This document shows positions 35,801-42,094 of a DNA stretch of 64,000 nt, one piece after another. The stretch is from a virus. Location of the stretch: positions 1 through 64,000 of IMG/VR virus record IMGVR_UViG_3300032296_002452; one strand, 5' to 3'. The notes under the pieces are model-generated. The model searched no databases and was not told the DNA's origin. It saw only the letters and a program-made list of their open reading frames with translations. Positions within the stretch are counted from its first letter, which is position 1; each line of letters starts with the position of its first letter. Both the position numbers and the translations under genes were made by a program.

Positions 35801-37765
35801 AGGTCCTCTTTCACATACGGGTAAATCTTGAACTCTGTAATCGGGTCTTGCTCCTGTTCTCCAAGCCAAATTCTCAATAGAAAACATATATTTTCTAGCA
35901 TAACCACCAAGACCATTATTATTGTTTGGTACTATGTTTGTAGAATCCGTTCCTTTATATGGTGCGATGTTTAAGTTATATGTGTTATCCAAAACCGAGT
36001 CGGCGAATTTTCTTCCGTAATTTGTTATACCTTCTCTTTTTTGTAAGTCGGTAAAAGTATAATATGGTGTGTCTTTGGTAAAAATCCTACAGTATTCTTG
36101 TCCTACTTCAACACCATTTTGTGATTTATAAGAAATTACTTTTGAACCTTTAGTGATTTCTTTGTACCCATCATTAAATACTTTCGCCGTTTGGTCTATT
36201 GCATTTCCTACGTGAGCAAATCTTGCCTTTCCTTCCGGTATTGAGTCAATTAATTTTTGTGTATTAAATAGTATTGAGTTTGGTGTAAACTCGTATCTTG
36301 TTGATTCTGTGGCTTGTAGTGTATTACTAATCTCATTAAATTGTGGGTCGGCACCAAAAACTTTACCGCCAGGTCCAACGTAATTTCCTGCGTCTTTTTT
36401 GTATTTTGGTGATACCCAAGTAAATCCACCTTGTATACTTCCGTCGTCTTCGTATGCCCTACCTGCTAAACCAAATTTAAAATCCTTATCTTCACCTTCA
36501 AATAATTTAGCCAATAAGTCATTACCGTATACGGGCGCATTCACTTCTTTTCCCACATCATTTAAAGGTACTTGACCTGGTGGTGATGTAAGTGTTGATG
36601 GGTCTCTGTCTGTACCACCAACATAAAAATCACCAGAACCTGCGGGTGAGTCAAATATTGATGTAATTGCACCAACTATTCGACTTACCAAATTACCTCC
36701 CTTTGTAAGTTGGTAGTTTGGTCTATATCGGTTCATATCTATGTTAGCCTGTAATTGAGATTTTTGACCTGAACCAGTATATTCCAAAAATAACTCAGAT
36801 GGTGTTCTACCTCTGTCTGTTTTACGTCCTAATAATTTACCTACGAACCCACTTCTATATGCAGCGATTTGTGAGAAAGCACTACCATAGTTTTTTTGTT
36901 CCATGTCTTCGTCAAAATAATCACCCGGTATTGGTGATACAGGAATTGTTACACCAGCAAATCTTTGCAGGATATCCATACCATTACCTAATATTCCGCC
37001 GCTAACCGTAATTTTCCAATCTCTAGCCACTAACGGTCTTTTTCCTGCAAGTATTTGAGCCAAATTAAATGGGTCTTTTAGTCCGTTCAATATGTTTAAT
37101 CTACCTATTGTTTGATTTCTAACATTTTGGTCAACTCTATATTGTAAATTGTCTTTTAGATTTTTAGCGGATAGTTTCATCGGGTCTGAATCTTCAGATA
37201 ACAATCCGTCGTCACCCACAGGGTCACCTTGTAAAAGAATATTATATGGGGTATAAATAGAAGGAACAAAACTTGGTGGTGTCCAATAGTTTTGGAATGT
37301 AGGAATTACCGTTCTGTCTATTGAGTTGTCGTAAACAAACGTATATGATGTTTGAGCACTTTGAGTTATATCTACAACAGGAAGGGGAGCAAACTTATTT
37401 CTTGTTGCGTTTGCTGCTCTAAAAGTAAAATTATATCTAACTATAGCATTTAAAAATGGTGGTGTTGGTCCGTAAGCCCCTTGATTTGGTTGTGTTGGTT
37501 CAGTATCGGTAATAAAACTAATGTCTTTATCATAACCACCGTTAGGTCCGTACTCATTTCTTTTATACGCATCAGTAAGATAAGGTTCATTAACTAATGG
37601 GTCAGGTGTATTAACAACTGAAAAGTCTCTTAAAAATAAATCACCCGCCGCCCTATCATTTTTTCCCGAATATATACCGGGTACGTTGTAGGGTGGAAGG
37701 TTTCTACCCAGTAAATTTTGTCTGAGTATAAAGGTAGAAAAATATGATAATGGACTTTCTGCCAT
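32822..37765 (-). CDS. Giant tail/baseplate protein with an OmpA-like domain
   Basis: This 1647-residue protein is a structural component. It contains the segment GGRVMWFPPYDLKFDE, then DHDFLGRPEPVYTYTNTKRTG and SWKMVVDHPSVVNILVN, typical of large tail proteins in related phages and contractile injection systems. Residues about 865-1010 resemble the OmpA C-terminal (peptidoglycan-associated) domain: KNERVTIRLQGSASAPQSKTY then NDKLSQRRIDSVLQYF, that is, the G-x-A-(S/T)-x-x-x-x-x-x-N-x-x-L-S-x-x-R motif. The HSMTPEGLNGRLTFLQQCTR segment at about residue 1105 is also recurrent in such proteins. It lies directly after the tape measure. I infer a baseplate or inner-tail protein able to bind peptidoglycan; the exact role is unknown. 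Confidence 0.65.
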   Translation of the reverse strand: MAESPLSYFSTFILRQNLLGRNLPPYNVPGIYSGKNDRAAGDLFLRDFSVVNTPDPLVNEPYLTDAYKRNEYGPNGGYDKDISFITDTEPTQPNQGAYGPTPPFLNAIVRYNFTFRAANATRNKFAPLPVVDITQSAQTSYTFVYDNSIDRTVIPTFQNYWTPPSFVPSIYTPYNILLQGDPVGDDGLLSEDSDPMKLSAKNLKDNLQYRVDQNVRNQTIGRLNILNGLKDPFNLAQILAGKRPLVARDWKITVSGGILGNGMDILQRFAGVTIPVSPIPGDYFDEDMEQKNYGSAFSQIAAYRSGFVGKLLGRKTDRGRTPSELFLEYTGSGQKSQLQANIDMNRYRPNYQLTKGGNLVSRIVGAITSIFDSPAGSGDFYVGGTDRDPSTLTSPPGQVPLNDVGKEVNAPVYGNDLLAKLFEGEDKDFKFGLAGRAYEDDGSIQGGFTWVSPKYKKDAGNYVGPGGKVFGADPQFNEISNTLQATESTRYEFTPNSILFNTQKLIDSIPEGKARFAHVGNAIDQTAKVFNDGYKEITKGSKVISYKSQNGVEVGQEYCRIFTKDTPYYTFTDLQKREGITNYGRKFADSVLDNTYNLNIAPYKGTDSTNIVPNNNNGLGGYARKYMFSIENLAWRTGARPDYRVQDLPVCERGPNGGRVMWFPPYDLKFDESVTPSFKDHDFLGRPEPVYTYTNTKRTGTLSWKMVVDHPSVVNILVNKVLASETDRAKVDSVINSFYAGCRKYDLYELARQYNTIPTSELYTYQQILNNPNSTQEDVSAISNATNNDSQTVQQPTEVNLNKYQNLGFYFENDIPDPNTTQVFSTQPFENLVGPYLGLKQFYVDQNAKNGGTVQEQIGNFFDDIISDNYNQSKELLKDIINVVKNKNERVTIRLQGSASAPQSKTYNDKLSQRRIDSVLQYFSGFTFQSGEETLSLSNLIDEGKVLIQPLALGENAEGVQPRSYNKNTTLDSYNCTDGDLATTQDLTVKWYGLNAMACRVVRISSITSEPLSSTPPPDITANQNDALAAQGRTPQPQKPQPQIDLLQQVKQGISKKILRYLLSECDYFEVLKETNPFVFDSIKDKIKYFSPVFHSMTPEGLNGRLTFLQQCTRPGDTIPTIGANGEKIYNDAINTAFGAPPVLVLRIGDFYNTKIIPTSLSLKYENLDLNPEGIGVQPMIVDVTLGFNFIGGSGLKNPVERLQNALSFNFYANTEIYDERATPTVDTSALDKALVQAIIDQTPVVGVNSVNNVQENDFGKTIGDITLRTQTETAETGTTSYTVFMDKLNTQTKEYYSAVDTFMNEIVNEYNYGVYQATVSEMDYTTGKLLAFNTPIDSPLYGKPSAYQKNIDEVFSALTLDIETDSIAFIQSGVAGKGANQASIRTFKKNYTTFLNELKSGFLSKLTERIQTITTQQQSLGYLIDCANLIASNTDAYIMTDGNPKIFNISGTTIQTGTTTSLTADSYTTLISDLTLIGSGNTQFITALKNTGPNFLYNVSYKAGGDFEPIQTSDSNDFNSTTKKREYMILCQTILKNYENFRTKMLKDINDVSFERNFDLFYGTQTKAAFQREQDEAIKTLTLFKNGNPNFFGEKYKTFPSGVKRNFTFSTLPAASATQKTNVKNLYTTQNVDNDKKVYNLKKKFN

Positions 37766-37772
37766 ATGTTTT

Positions 37773-37782
37773 CTATAAATAG
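37773..37782 (-). promoter_or_regulatory. TATTTAT-type promoter candidate
   Basis: The minus strand reads CTATTTATAG, 7 bases before the ATG at 37765 in the 33-base gap after the tape-measure gene. Confidence 0.5.
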
Positions 37783-37798
37783 ATTACTCCACGGTTTT

Positions 37799-39607
37799 TT
37801 ATTGTGTAGTCGTATTTGGTTTTAATGGCATTGCTTTACCAATATTATTATTTTTTTCAATTTCACTTCTAATTATACCTTCTATATAACTCTTTAACTC
37901 AGGACTTATTGTCACTTGTTCGTTGTTTTTTCCATTTACACTAACAGAACCTGAAACGTCTATTTTAATGTCTTCAACTTTTACGTTTGTGTTTTGATTT
38001 ACATTTTGTGTTAATGTTTGGCTTTTAACATCAACACCAAACGATTTACTTAGTTCAACAAAACCTTTTGACACAACATCTGTAATTGTATTTCCTAAAC
38101 CAGCAAAAACGTTATCAGGCATAATGTCTTTTTTGAATTGTGTTGAGTAATCAAAACTCATAACTCTGTTGGATAGTGTTTCCAATCCTGTAACAAAATT
38201 ATCTCCAAATTTTGCAAATTTACCCAAAACATCTCCCAATCCTTGTTTACCTGATATAACATCATTTAGTGTTCCTATACTAGAAGATATTGCTTGGTCA
38301 ACATTTGACTGAAACTCTCTAGGTCTTACTAAGTTTGTAAACCCTTCTCTTGCGGTTCCTGTTGCACCACGAAGTATTTCTTGGGACGAGGAAACAATTC
38401 TAGTTCCCGCTAATGGTCCCGCAATTGTGGCTCTTATTGCCGCCACGTCGGCTTGTATTATTTTTTCGGTATCGAGTGCTGCTCTCGCGATTTCTTTGGG
38501 GGATAACTCAGCATTCGCATCCTGTATCGCCTTTATATCCGCACTGTTTATTTGGCTAACTAATTTTGTATCACCCTGGGTATTTAACTTAACAACAAAA
38601 CCACCTTTTGTTTTGTCGTACTGTGCTACGTTAGCAATAAATTGTTTTGTTTCTTCAGGAATATCACCACCCAATTTTAAATCTCTACCAACTATTTTTA
38701 ATCTTTCAGTCGCTTGACTCATTTTAACCAAGTCGTCATAAGCAATTCCTGTTTCGGTTTGAAGAACTCTCAAATCACGTTTTGCATTTGGGTATAATTC
38801 AAATGATTTGGTTTTTTCATTAAAGAATGTAAATCCTTCGGTTACTTTAGAAATTTGTTTTGTTAGTTCTTCAGTGTCTTCACTCGCCAAATACATTAAT
38901 CTAAATGGGTCAGCCAAGTCACCAGCAGCGACTCCCATTCTTTGAAAAGCAGCAACCATTTTAATTGCACCTTCAGGGTCAAATACTTTTTCGGCAAAGT
39001 CAAAAATGCTTTTCATGTTTATTCTTAAAGCCGCTGCTTGAGCTGCCATTCTACCTAATCCTTCAACACCATCCTCAAACCCAAACTTGTTCATATCGTC
39101 CAAACCTATACTAATGTTCTTCATTACGGCATCGACGTTAACTCCGACCGCTCTTGCGTTGTTAGCTGCGGCGTTTAATGCCTCGGGAAAATCGTTAATA
39201 GATTTACCGACTGTAATAAAATTTTCAGCCATTGTTCCAACGGTACCCGCCTGTAAACTATACGCTTGTGTTACCTCAGCAATTGCAACCATTTGTTGAC
39301 TTGTTAATAAAAGATTAACTTGTAAACCATCTAAAATTTCGTCTTGAGCCTTTTTTGCCTTGGCTAAAGCGTCTGCAAAATCTATACTTCCCGTTGATAT
39401 CGCCTGTAATTCAGGTACCGCTAATGATAAACTCTGTTGGATACCAGCAGCATATTGACGAGATTGTCCCATGGCACCAACAATAGAACTTGCTTGTACA
39501 TCTAACCCCTTGTACAATGCGTTCATACTTTCCGCCAATGTACTGAAAGCGTTTTTTATCTCTTCAGTAATTTTTTGAAAATTAAATGTACTGCCCGTAT
39601 CTGCCAT
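37799..39607 (-). CDS. Tail tape-measure-like protein
   Basis: This 602-residue protein is rich in Ala, Ile, Gln and Lys helices and has the look of a tape measure protein: helical repeats such as AAAFNASGK-like and GRMAAQAAALRINMKSIFDFAE, with a conserved phage tail tape-measure part (DFADALAKAKKAQDEI, SLQAGTVGTMAENFITVGKS and VGVNVDAVMKNISI, residues 70-170). The tape measure sets tail length, with about 1.5 angstrom per residue (a general rule), which suggests a tail near 90 nm. Its position between the tail assembly chaperone and baseplate genes is the canonical one. The C-terminal region (QTLTQNVNQNTNVKVEDIKI) is a beta-type linker. No transmembrane segment is evident. Confidence 0.8.
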   Translation of the reverse strand: MADTGSTFNFQKITEEIKNAFSTLAESMNALYKGLDVQASSIVGAMGQSRQYAAGIQQSLSLAVPELQAISTGSIDFADALAKAKKAQDEILDGLQVNLLLTSQQMVAIAEVTQAYSLQAGTVGTMAENFITVGKSINDFPEALNAAANNARAVGVNVDAVMKNISIGLDDMNKFGFEDGVEGLGRMAAQAAALRINMKSIFDFAEKVFDPEGAIKMVAAFQRMGVAAGDLADPFRLMYLASEDTEELTKQISKVTEGFTFFNEKTKSFELYPNAKRDLRVLQTETGIAYDDLVKMSQATERLKIVGRDLKLGGDIPEETKQFIANVAQYDKTKGGFVVKLNTQGDTKLVSQINSADIKAIQDANAELSPKEIARAALDTEKIIQADVAAIRATIAGPLAGTRIVSSSQEILRGATGTAREGFTNLVRPREFQSNVDQAISSSIGTLNDVISGKQGLGDVLGKFAKFGDNFVTGLETLSNRVMSFDYSTQFKKDIMPDNVFAGLGNTITDVVSKGFVELSKSFGVDVKSQTLTQNVNQNTNVKVEDIKIDVSGSVSVNGKNNEQVTISPELKSYIEGIIRSEIEKNNNIGKAMPLKPNTTTQ

Positions 39608-39615
39608 TTTTTACT

Positions 39616-39625
39616 TATAAATAGG
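39616..39625 (-). promoter_or_regulatory. TATTTAT-type promoter candidate
   Basis: The minus strand reads CCTATTTATA, 8 bases before the ATG of the tape-measure gene at 39607 and just after the stop of the frameshift extension (39630). Confidence 0.5.
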
Positions 39626-39629
39626 TATC

Positions 39630-39821
39630 TTAATCATTTTTGGTAAATTCAGTTACTAATTTATCTATAAGATATCTTCTCATAAAACTAGGCATTGTTA
39701 AAAAATCACTATACGTGACTGTAGTATGTCTCGACAAAACGTAAAATTCGTCGATAAGTAAGCTTCTATAATCAGAAGAAAACCCGAAAAAATTCCACCC
39801 CGAAGTTGATAGAAACATCAA
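39630..39821 (-). CDS. Frameshift extension of the tail assembly chaperone
   Basis: This short frame encodes SSDYRSLLIDEFYVLSRHTT followed by a helix with MPSFMRRYLIDKLV. It overlaps the end of the chaperone gene by 50 bases and lies in the +1 frame relative to it. The region resembles the C-terminal extension of T4 gp26/tail-assembly-chaperone-type proteins that is reached by ribosomal frameshifting in many tailed phages. The in-frame ATG at 39821 would put extra residues MMFLSTSGWNFFGF in front, copied from the overlap in a different frame; I consider it less likely than frameshifting at TTTTTTC (39786-39792). It has no plausible promoter or ribosome site of its own. Confidence 0.6.
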   Translation of the reverse strand: MMFLSTSGWNFFGFSSDYRSLLIDEFYVLSRHTTVTYSDFLTMPSFMRRYLIDKLVTEFTKND

Positions 39822-40518
39822 CTTTTTTTCCTGACGGGGTATAAACTGTTTTAACCAAATCTAATCTTGGTTCATTTTTATCCAAAAACTCACGTATAAA
39901 TTTAGAATCTGAAATTGGCATTGATTGGATAAACTTAGATATTTCATTGGAATCTTTACTACCATTAACTTCAATCAATTGTTTTTGTAACGCCCATGTA
40001 ACTTTGGGTACTACCATGTTTGGTGGGTATGATTGTGCCATAACATCTAAATCTTTTGTATCCTTTAAACATAAAGGTTTCAATTTGACTTCAACCCCAC
40101 TTTTAGGTAACACAACTTTATAATGTCCGTTTTCATCAGGTTCTTGTTCAGGTCTTTTTATGTTTAACTCATCCAACAATAATGTTGTCGTGAATTTTTG
40201 TCCTGTATCGGGGTCGTTTACACTTATATTATATTCAGGACCAAAAGCAGTATTCCTTAAAAAAATTAATATTGCCTCAACATCTCCTTGCATTAACTCG
40301 TCCGGTTTTAAGTCTGGTTCATATAACTTAGTACGAATAAGTTGAGTAATCATATCATTAGTATTACTCATTAAAAGGTTTTCGTCAGCCGCGGTTAAGT
40401 ATCCGACTTTTACGCTTTTCTTTTTTGATTTATAAAATCTACCTCCAGTAGGTAGTGGAACCACATCGTGTGGTAAATTAAAATTTTCTTGCCCGAATTT
40501 AGTCAAATTTTCATCCAT
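39772..40518 (-). CDS. Tail assembly chaperone (gp26-like), short form
   Basis: This 248-residue protein lies between the tail tube and tape-measure genes, the classic place of the tail assembly chaperone. Its N-terminal part (DVVPLPTGGRFYKSKKKSVKV then GYLTAADENLLMS) matches the P-L-P-x-x-G-x-x-Y-x-x-x-K-x-x-x-V-x-x-x-T-a-x-x-E-x-x-l motif seen in T4 gp26/gp51-related baseplate hub assembly proteins. Its last codons contain GAA TTT TTT CGG, a slippery site, before a TGA stop, and a second frame continues in +1. It likely guides tube assembly around the tape measure and is not kept in the virion. A terminator hairpin ends 5 bases before its ATG, so translation start lacks a Shine-Dalgarno site. 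Confidence 0.75.
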   Translation of the reverse strand: MDENLTKFGQENFNLPHDVVPLPTGGRFYKSKKKSVKVGYLTAADENLLMSNTNDMITQLIRTKLYEPDLKPDELMQGDVEAILIFLRNTAFGPEYNISVNDPDTGQKFTTTLLLDELNIKRPEQEPDENGHYKVVLPKSGVEVKLKPLCLKDTKDLDVMAQSYPPNMVVPKVTWALQKQLIEVNGSKDSNEISKFIQSMPISDSKFIREFLDKNEPRLDLVKTVYTPSGKKVDVSINFGVEFFRVFF

Positions 40519-40522
40519 AAAA

Positions 40523-40548
40523 AAACACAGGGGTTAGTCCCTGTGTTT
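40523..40548 (-). terminator. Intrinsic terminator after the tail tube gene
   Basis: AAACACAGGG pairs with CCCTGTGTTT in a 10-bp stem with a 6-base loop, followed by a T run on the minus strand. It ends 4 bases before the ATG of the chaperone gene at 40518. It therefore also occupies the start region of the next gene. Confidence 0.8.
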
Positions 40549-40598
40549 AAATATACTTAGGTTGATTATTAAATCAACAAAATATGAAAAATATAGTA

Positions 40599-41087
40599 TT
40601 AGTAAACTAATATACAACGGTCAGGTTGTAAAGTTACATCAAAATCAGCTAACTTGTCATCAGAATAACCTACGTTACCCCAACCAACTTTTGTAATTAT
40701 AGTTCCTTCAAGTATCCATTTTTCAACTACAACTCCTGTTGGGTCTAGCATTTCTAAATCAACGTTTTTCTTATAACCCGCAGCGTAACCCATACGACCT
40801 GTTACTGATTCTGCGTGTAAACGAACCCATTCCATAATTGCTTGTGTTGCGGATGGACCTATTGGGTCACGGAATTTAACGTTAATTGTACCCCAAGTAA
40901 ATCTACCCGACACAAATGTCGAAGTATTCAAAAACGGGATTTCAACTCCTTTTATGTCAATTGATGGTCTACCTGATGATTCAACAAACCATTCATTTAA
41001 ACCCAATGTACTATCAAATCTTAAAATAAATCGGTTCGAACGTTTTGGTTCGTATGGAACCGGCATTTTCATGAGTAAATCAGCCAT
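40599..41087 (-). CDS. Tail tube protein, gp19-like
   Basis: This 162-residue protein is the tail tube (T4 gp19-like). The characteristic N-terminus is PVPYEPKRSNRFILRFDSTLG, with FVESSGRPSIDIKGVEIPFLN, then a FRDPIGPSATQAIMEWVR segment and a beta-rich C-terminus ending in a short strand (FDVTLQPDRCILVY). Many copies stack into the tube through which DNA passes. Length is close to T4 gp19 (163). It is followed by a strong terminator and preceded by an AT-rich leader of about 120 bases with a TATTTAT-type motif, in keeping with high expression. Confidence 0.93.
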   Translation of the reverse strand: MADLLMKMPVPYEPKRSNRFILRFDSTLGLNEWFVESSGRPSIDIKGVEIPFLNTSTFVSGRFTWGTINVKFRDPIGPSATQAIMEWVRLHAESVTGRMGYAAGYKKNVDLEMLDPTGVVVEKWILEGTIITKVGWGNVGYSDDKLADFDVTLQPDRCILVY

Positions 41088-41130
41088 AGTATATTTTCTT
41101 TAATATTTTTATTTTTTATTTTATGTGTAT

Positions 41131-41143
41131 CTATAAATACTCC
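41131..41143 (-). promoter_or_regulatory. TATTTAT-type promoter candidate before the tail tube
   Basis: The minus strand reads GGAGTATTTATAG, 43 bases before the ATG at 41087. The leader between them is very AT-rich and has no other feature. A weak stem (GTTC 41187-41190 with GAAC 41206-41209) lies upstream, just past the stop of the HAD gene. Confidence 0.5.
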
Positions 41144-41209
41144 GAATTAATATTTTTGTATTTACTTTTGTTTTTTAACTTTTATAGTTCCACTAGACCA
41201 GTCCAGAAC

Positions 41210-42037
41210 TTAATATTTTCTTTTAATTCCTCCTTTAGTTAAATAAGTTTGTACTATATTATCAGGGTCATCTTCAAATTTACTTTTCATTAATTCAACA
41301 TTTTTTAAATCATCATCTGAAAAACCAATAGAAGGTATAAAATTATTTGTAACTAAATTTTTGATTTTAGCTCTTTGGTTTAATTCTTCTGATAATTGTT
41401 TTACATAAGTAACAAACTCCCTCATAGCATCAACTTTAGCCTCTTCAGGATTGGACTCAACTCCGGCACCATAACTAACGGGATAAAATTTACACATATC
41501 CAAATAGTTAATTATTAATTCACGGTCAGAAAGTTTGTCCATGTTCATGAAATTCCTGAATTTCTTTAAATTTTTTATTAGTTGTTTTTTATCAATTCCA
41601 CCAAAATCCATTACAATCATATTGTAAACCGCATCTTTTATTGTTTGTGGTGAATGACCTCTAGCGGTTATTATTGCAAAAATAGAACCATTATTAATTG
41701 CCTCAACAAAATCGTTCCATACAGGTCCTTTTTCTGCGTCAAAAACATCTACCTTAAATTGTTCGTCTCCGTCTGTTCTAAAATTTCTAAAAGCTGTTGT
41801 GTAATCTAACCCTATAATTGTTCTACCATTATATTTAAAAGGTTCTTTGCCAATTTTACTTCTGTATTCAGCAAAATCTTCTGTACTCATACCAACCTCT
41901 TCCCCGTTTTCGTCTAAAACCATGATTTTGGTTGGCATAGACAGTATGTTGTCATCCCAATCAAAGGCATAATATTTTAAACTTGGGGTCCCAAATTCTG
42001 TAAACCCTTCAACAATTCGTTTATATCTATAAAACAT
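41210..42037 (-). CDS. HAD-superfamily protein inside the tail operon
   Basis: This 275-residue protein carries HAD hydrolase motifs: motif I AFDWDDNIL (D26, D28) with Asn where most phosphatases have Thr, motif II IFAIITARG (T124), a lysine candidate K201 (EEAKVDAMREF) and an acidic motif IV candidate with D241-D243 (FSDDDL). HAD enzymes transfer or remove phosphoryl groups, and phage members act on nucleotides, sugars or nucleic-acid ends. It lies between sheath and tube genes, with no link to any known tail function. Substrate unknown. The N-terminal FYRYKRIVEGF extension is not part of the HAD core. Confidence 0.7.
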   Translation of the reverse strand: MFYRYKRIVEGFTEFGTPSLKYYAFDWDDNILSMPTKIMVLDENGEEVGMSTEDFAEYRSKIGKEPFKYNGRTIIGLDYTTAFRNFRTDGDEQFKVDVFDAEKGPVWNDFVEAINNGSIFAIITARGHSPQTIKDAVYNMIVMDFGGIDKKQLIKNLKKFRNFMNMDKLSDRELIINYLDMCKFYPVSYGAGVESNPEEAKVDAMREFVTYVKQLSEELNQRAKIKNLVTNNFIPSIGFSDDDLKNVELMKSKFEDDPDNIVQTYLTKGGIKRKY

Positions 42038-42059
42038 TAATTTTAGAAATGGCTAAAAA

Positions 42060-42086
42060 ATGAGACCGGCACTTAACCGGTCTCAT
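42060..42086 (-). terminator. Intrinsic terminator after the tail sheath gene
   Basis: ATGAGACCGG and CCGGTCTCAT form a 10-bp GC-rich stem with a 7-base loop, 9 bases past the stop at 42095. A TTTTTAG run follows on the minus strand. It lies just before the HAD gene. Confidence 0.85.
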
Positions 42087-42094
42087 CGTTTTTA

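Noticed and set aside
39630-39821. A separate small gene starting at 39821
   Set aside because: Its ATG lies inside the chaperone frame with no ribosome site, and the first residues are an out-of-frame copy of the overlap. The position between tube and tape measure favours a frameshift extension.
41182-41212. Hairpin past the HAD gene stop as a terminator or tRNA
   Set aside because: The GTTC/GAAC stem has an internal loop and no T tract follows on the minus strand, and it is too short and lacks a T-arm for a tRNA.
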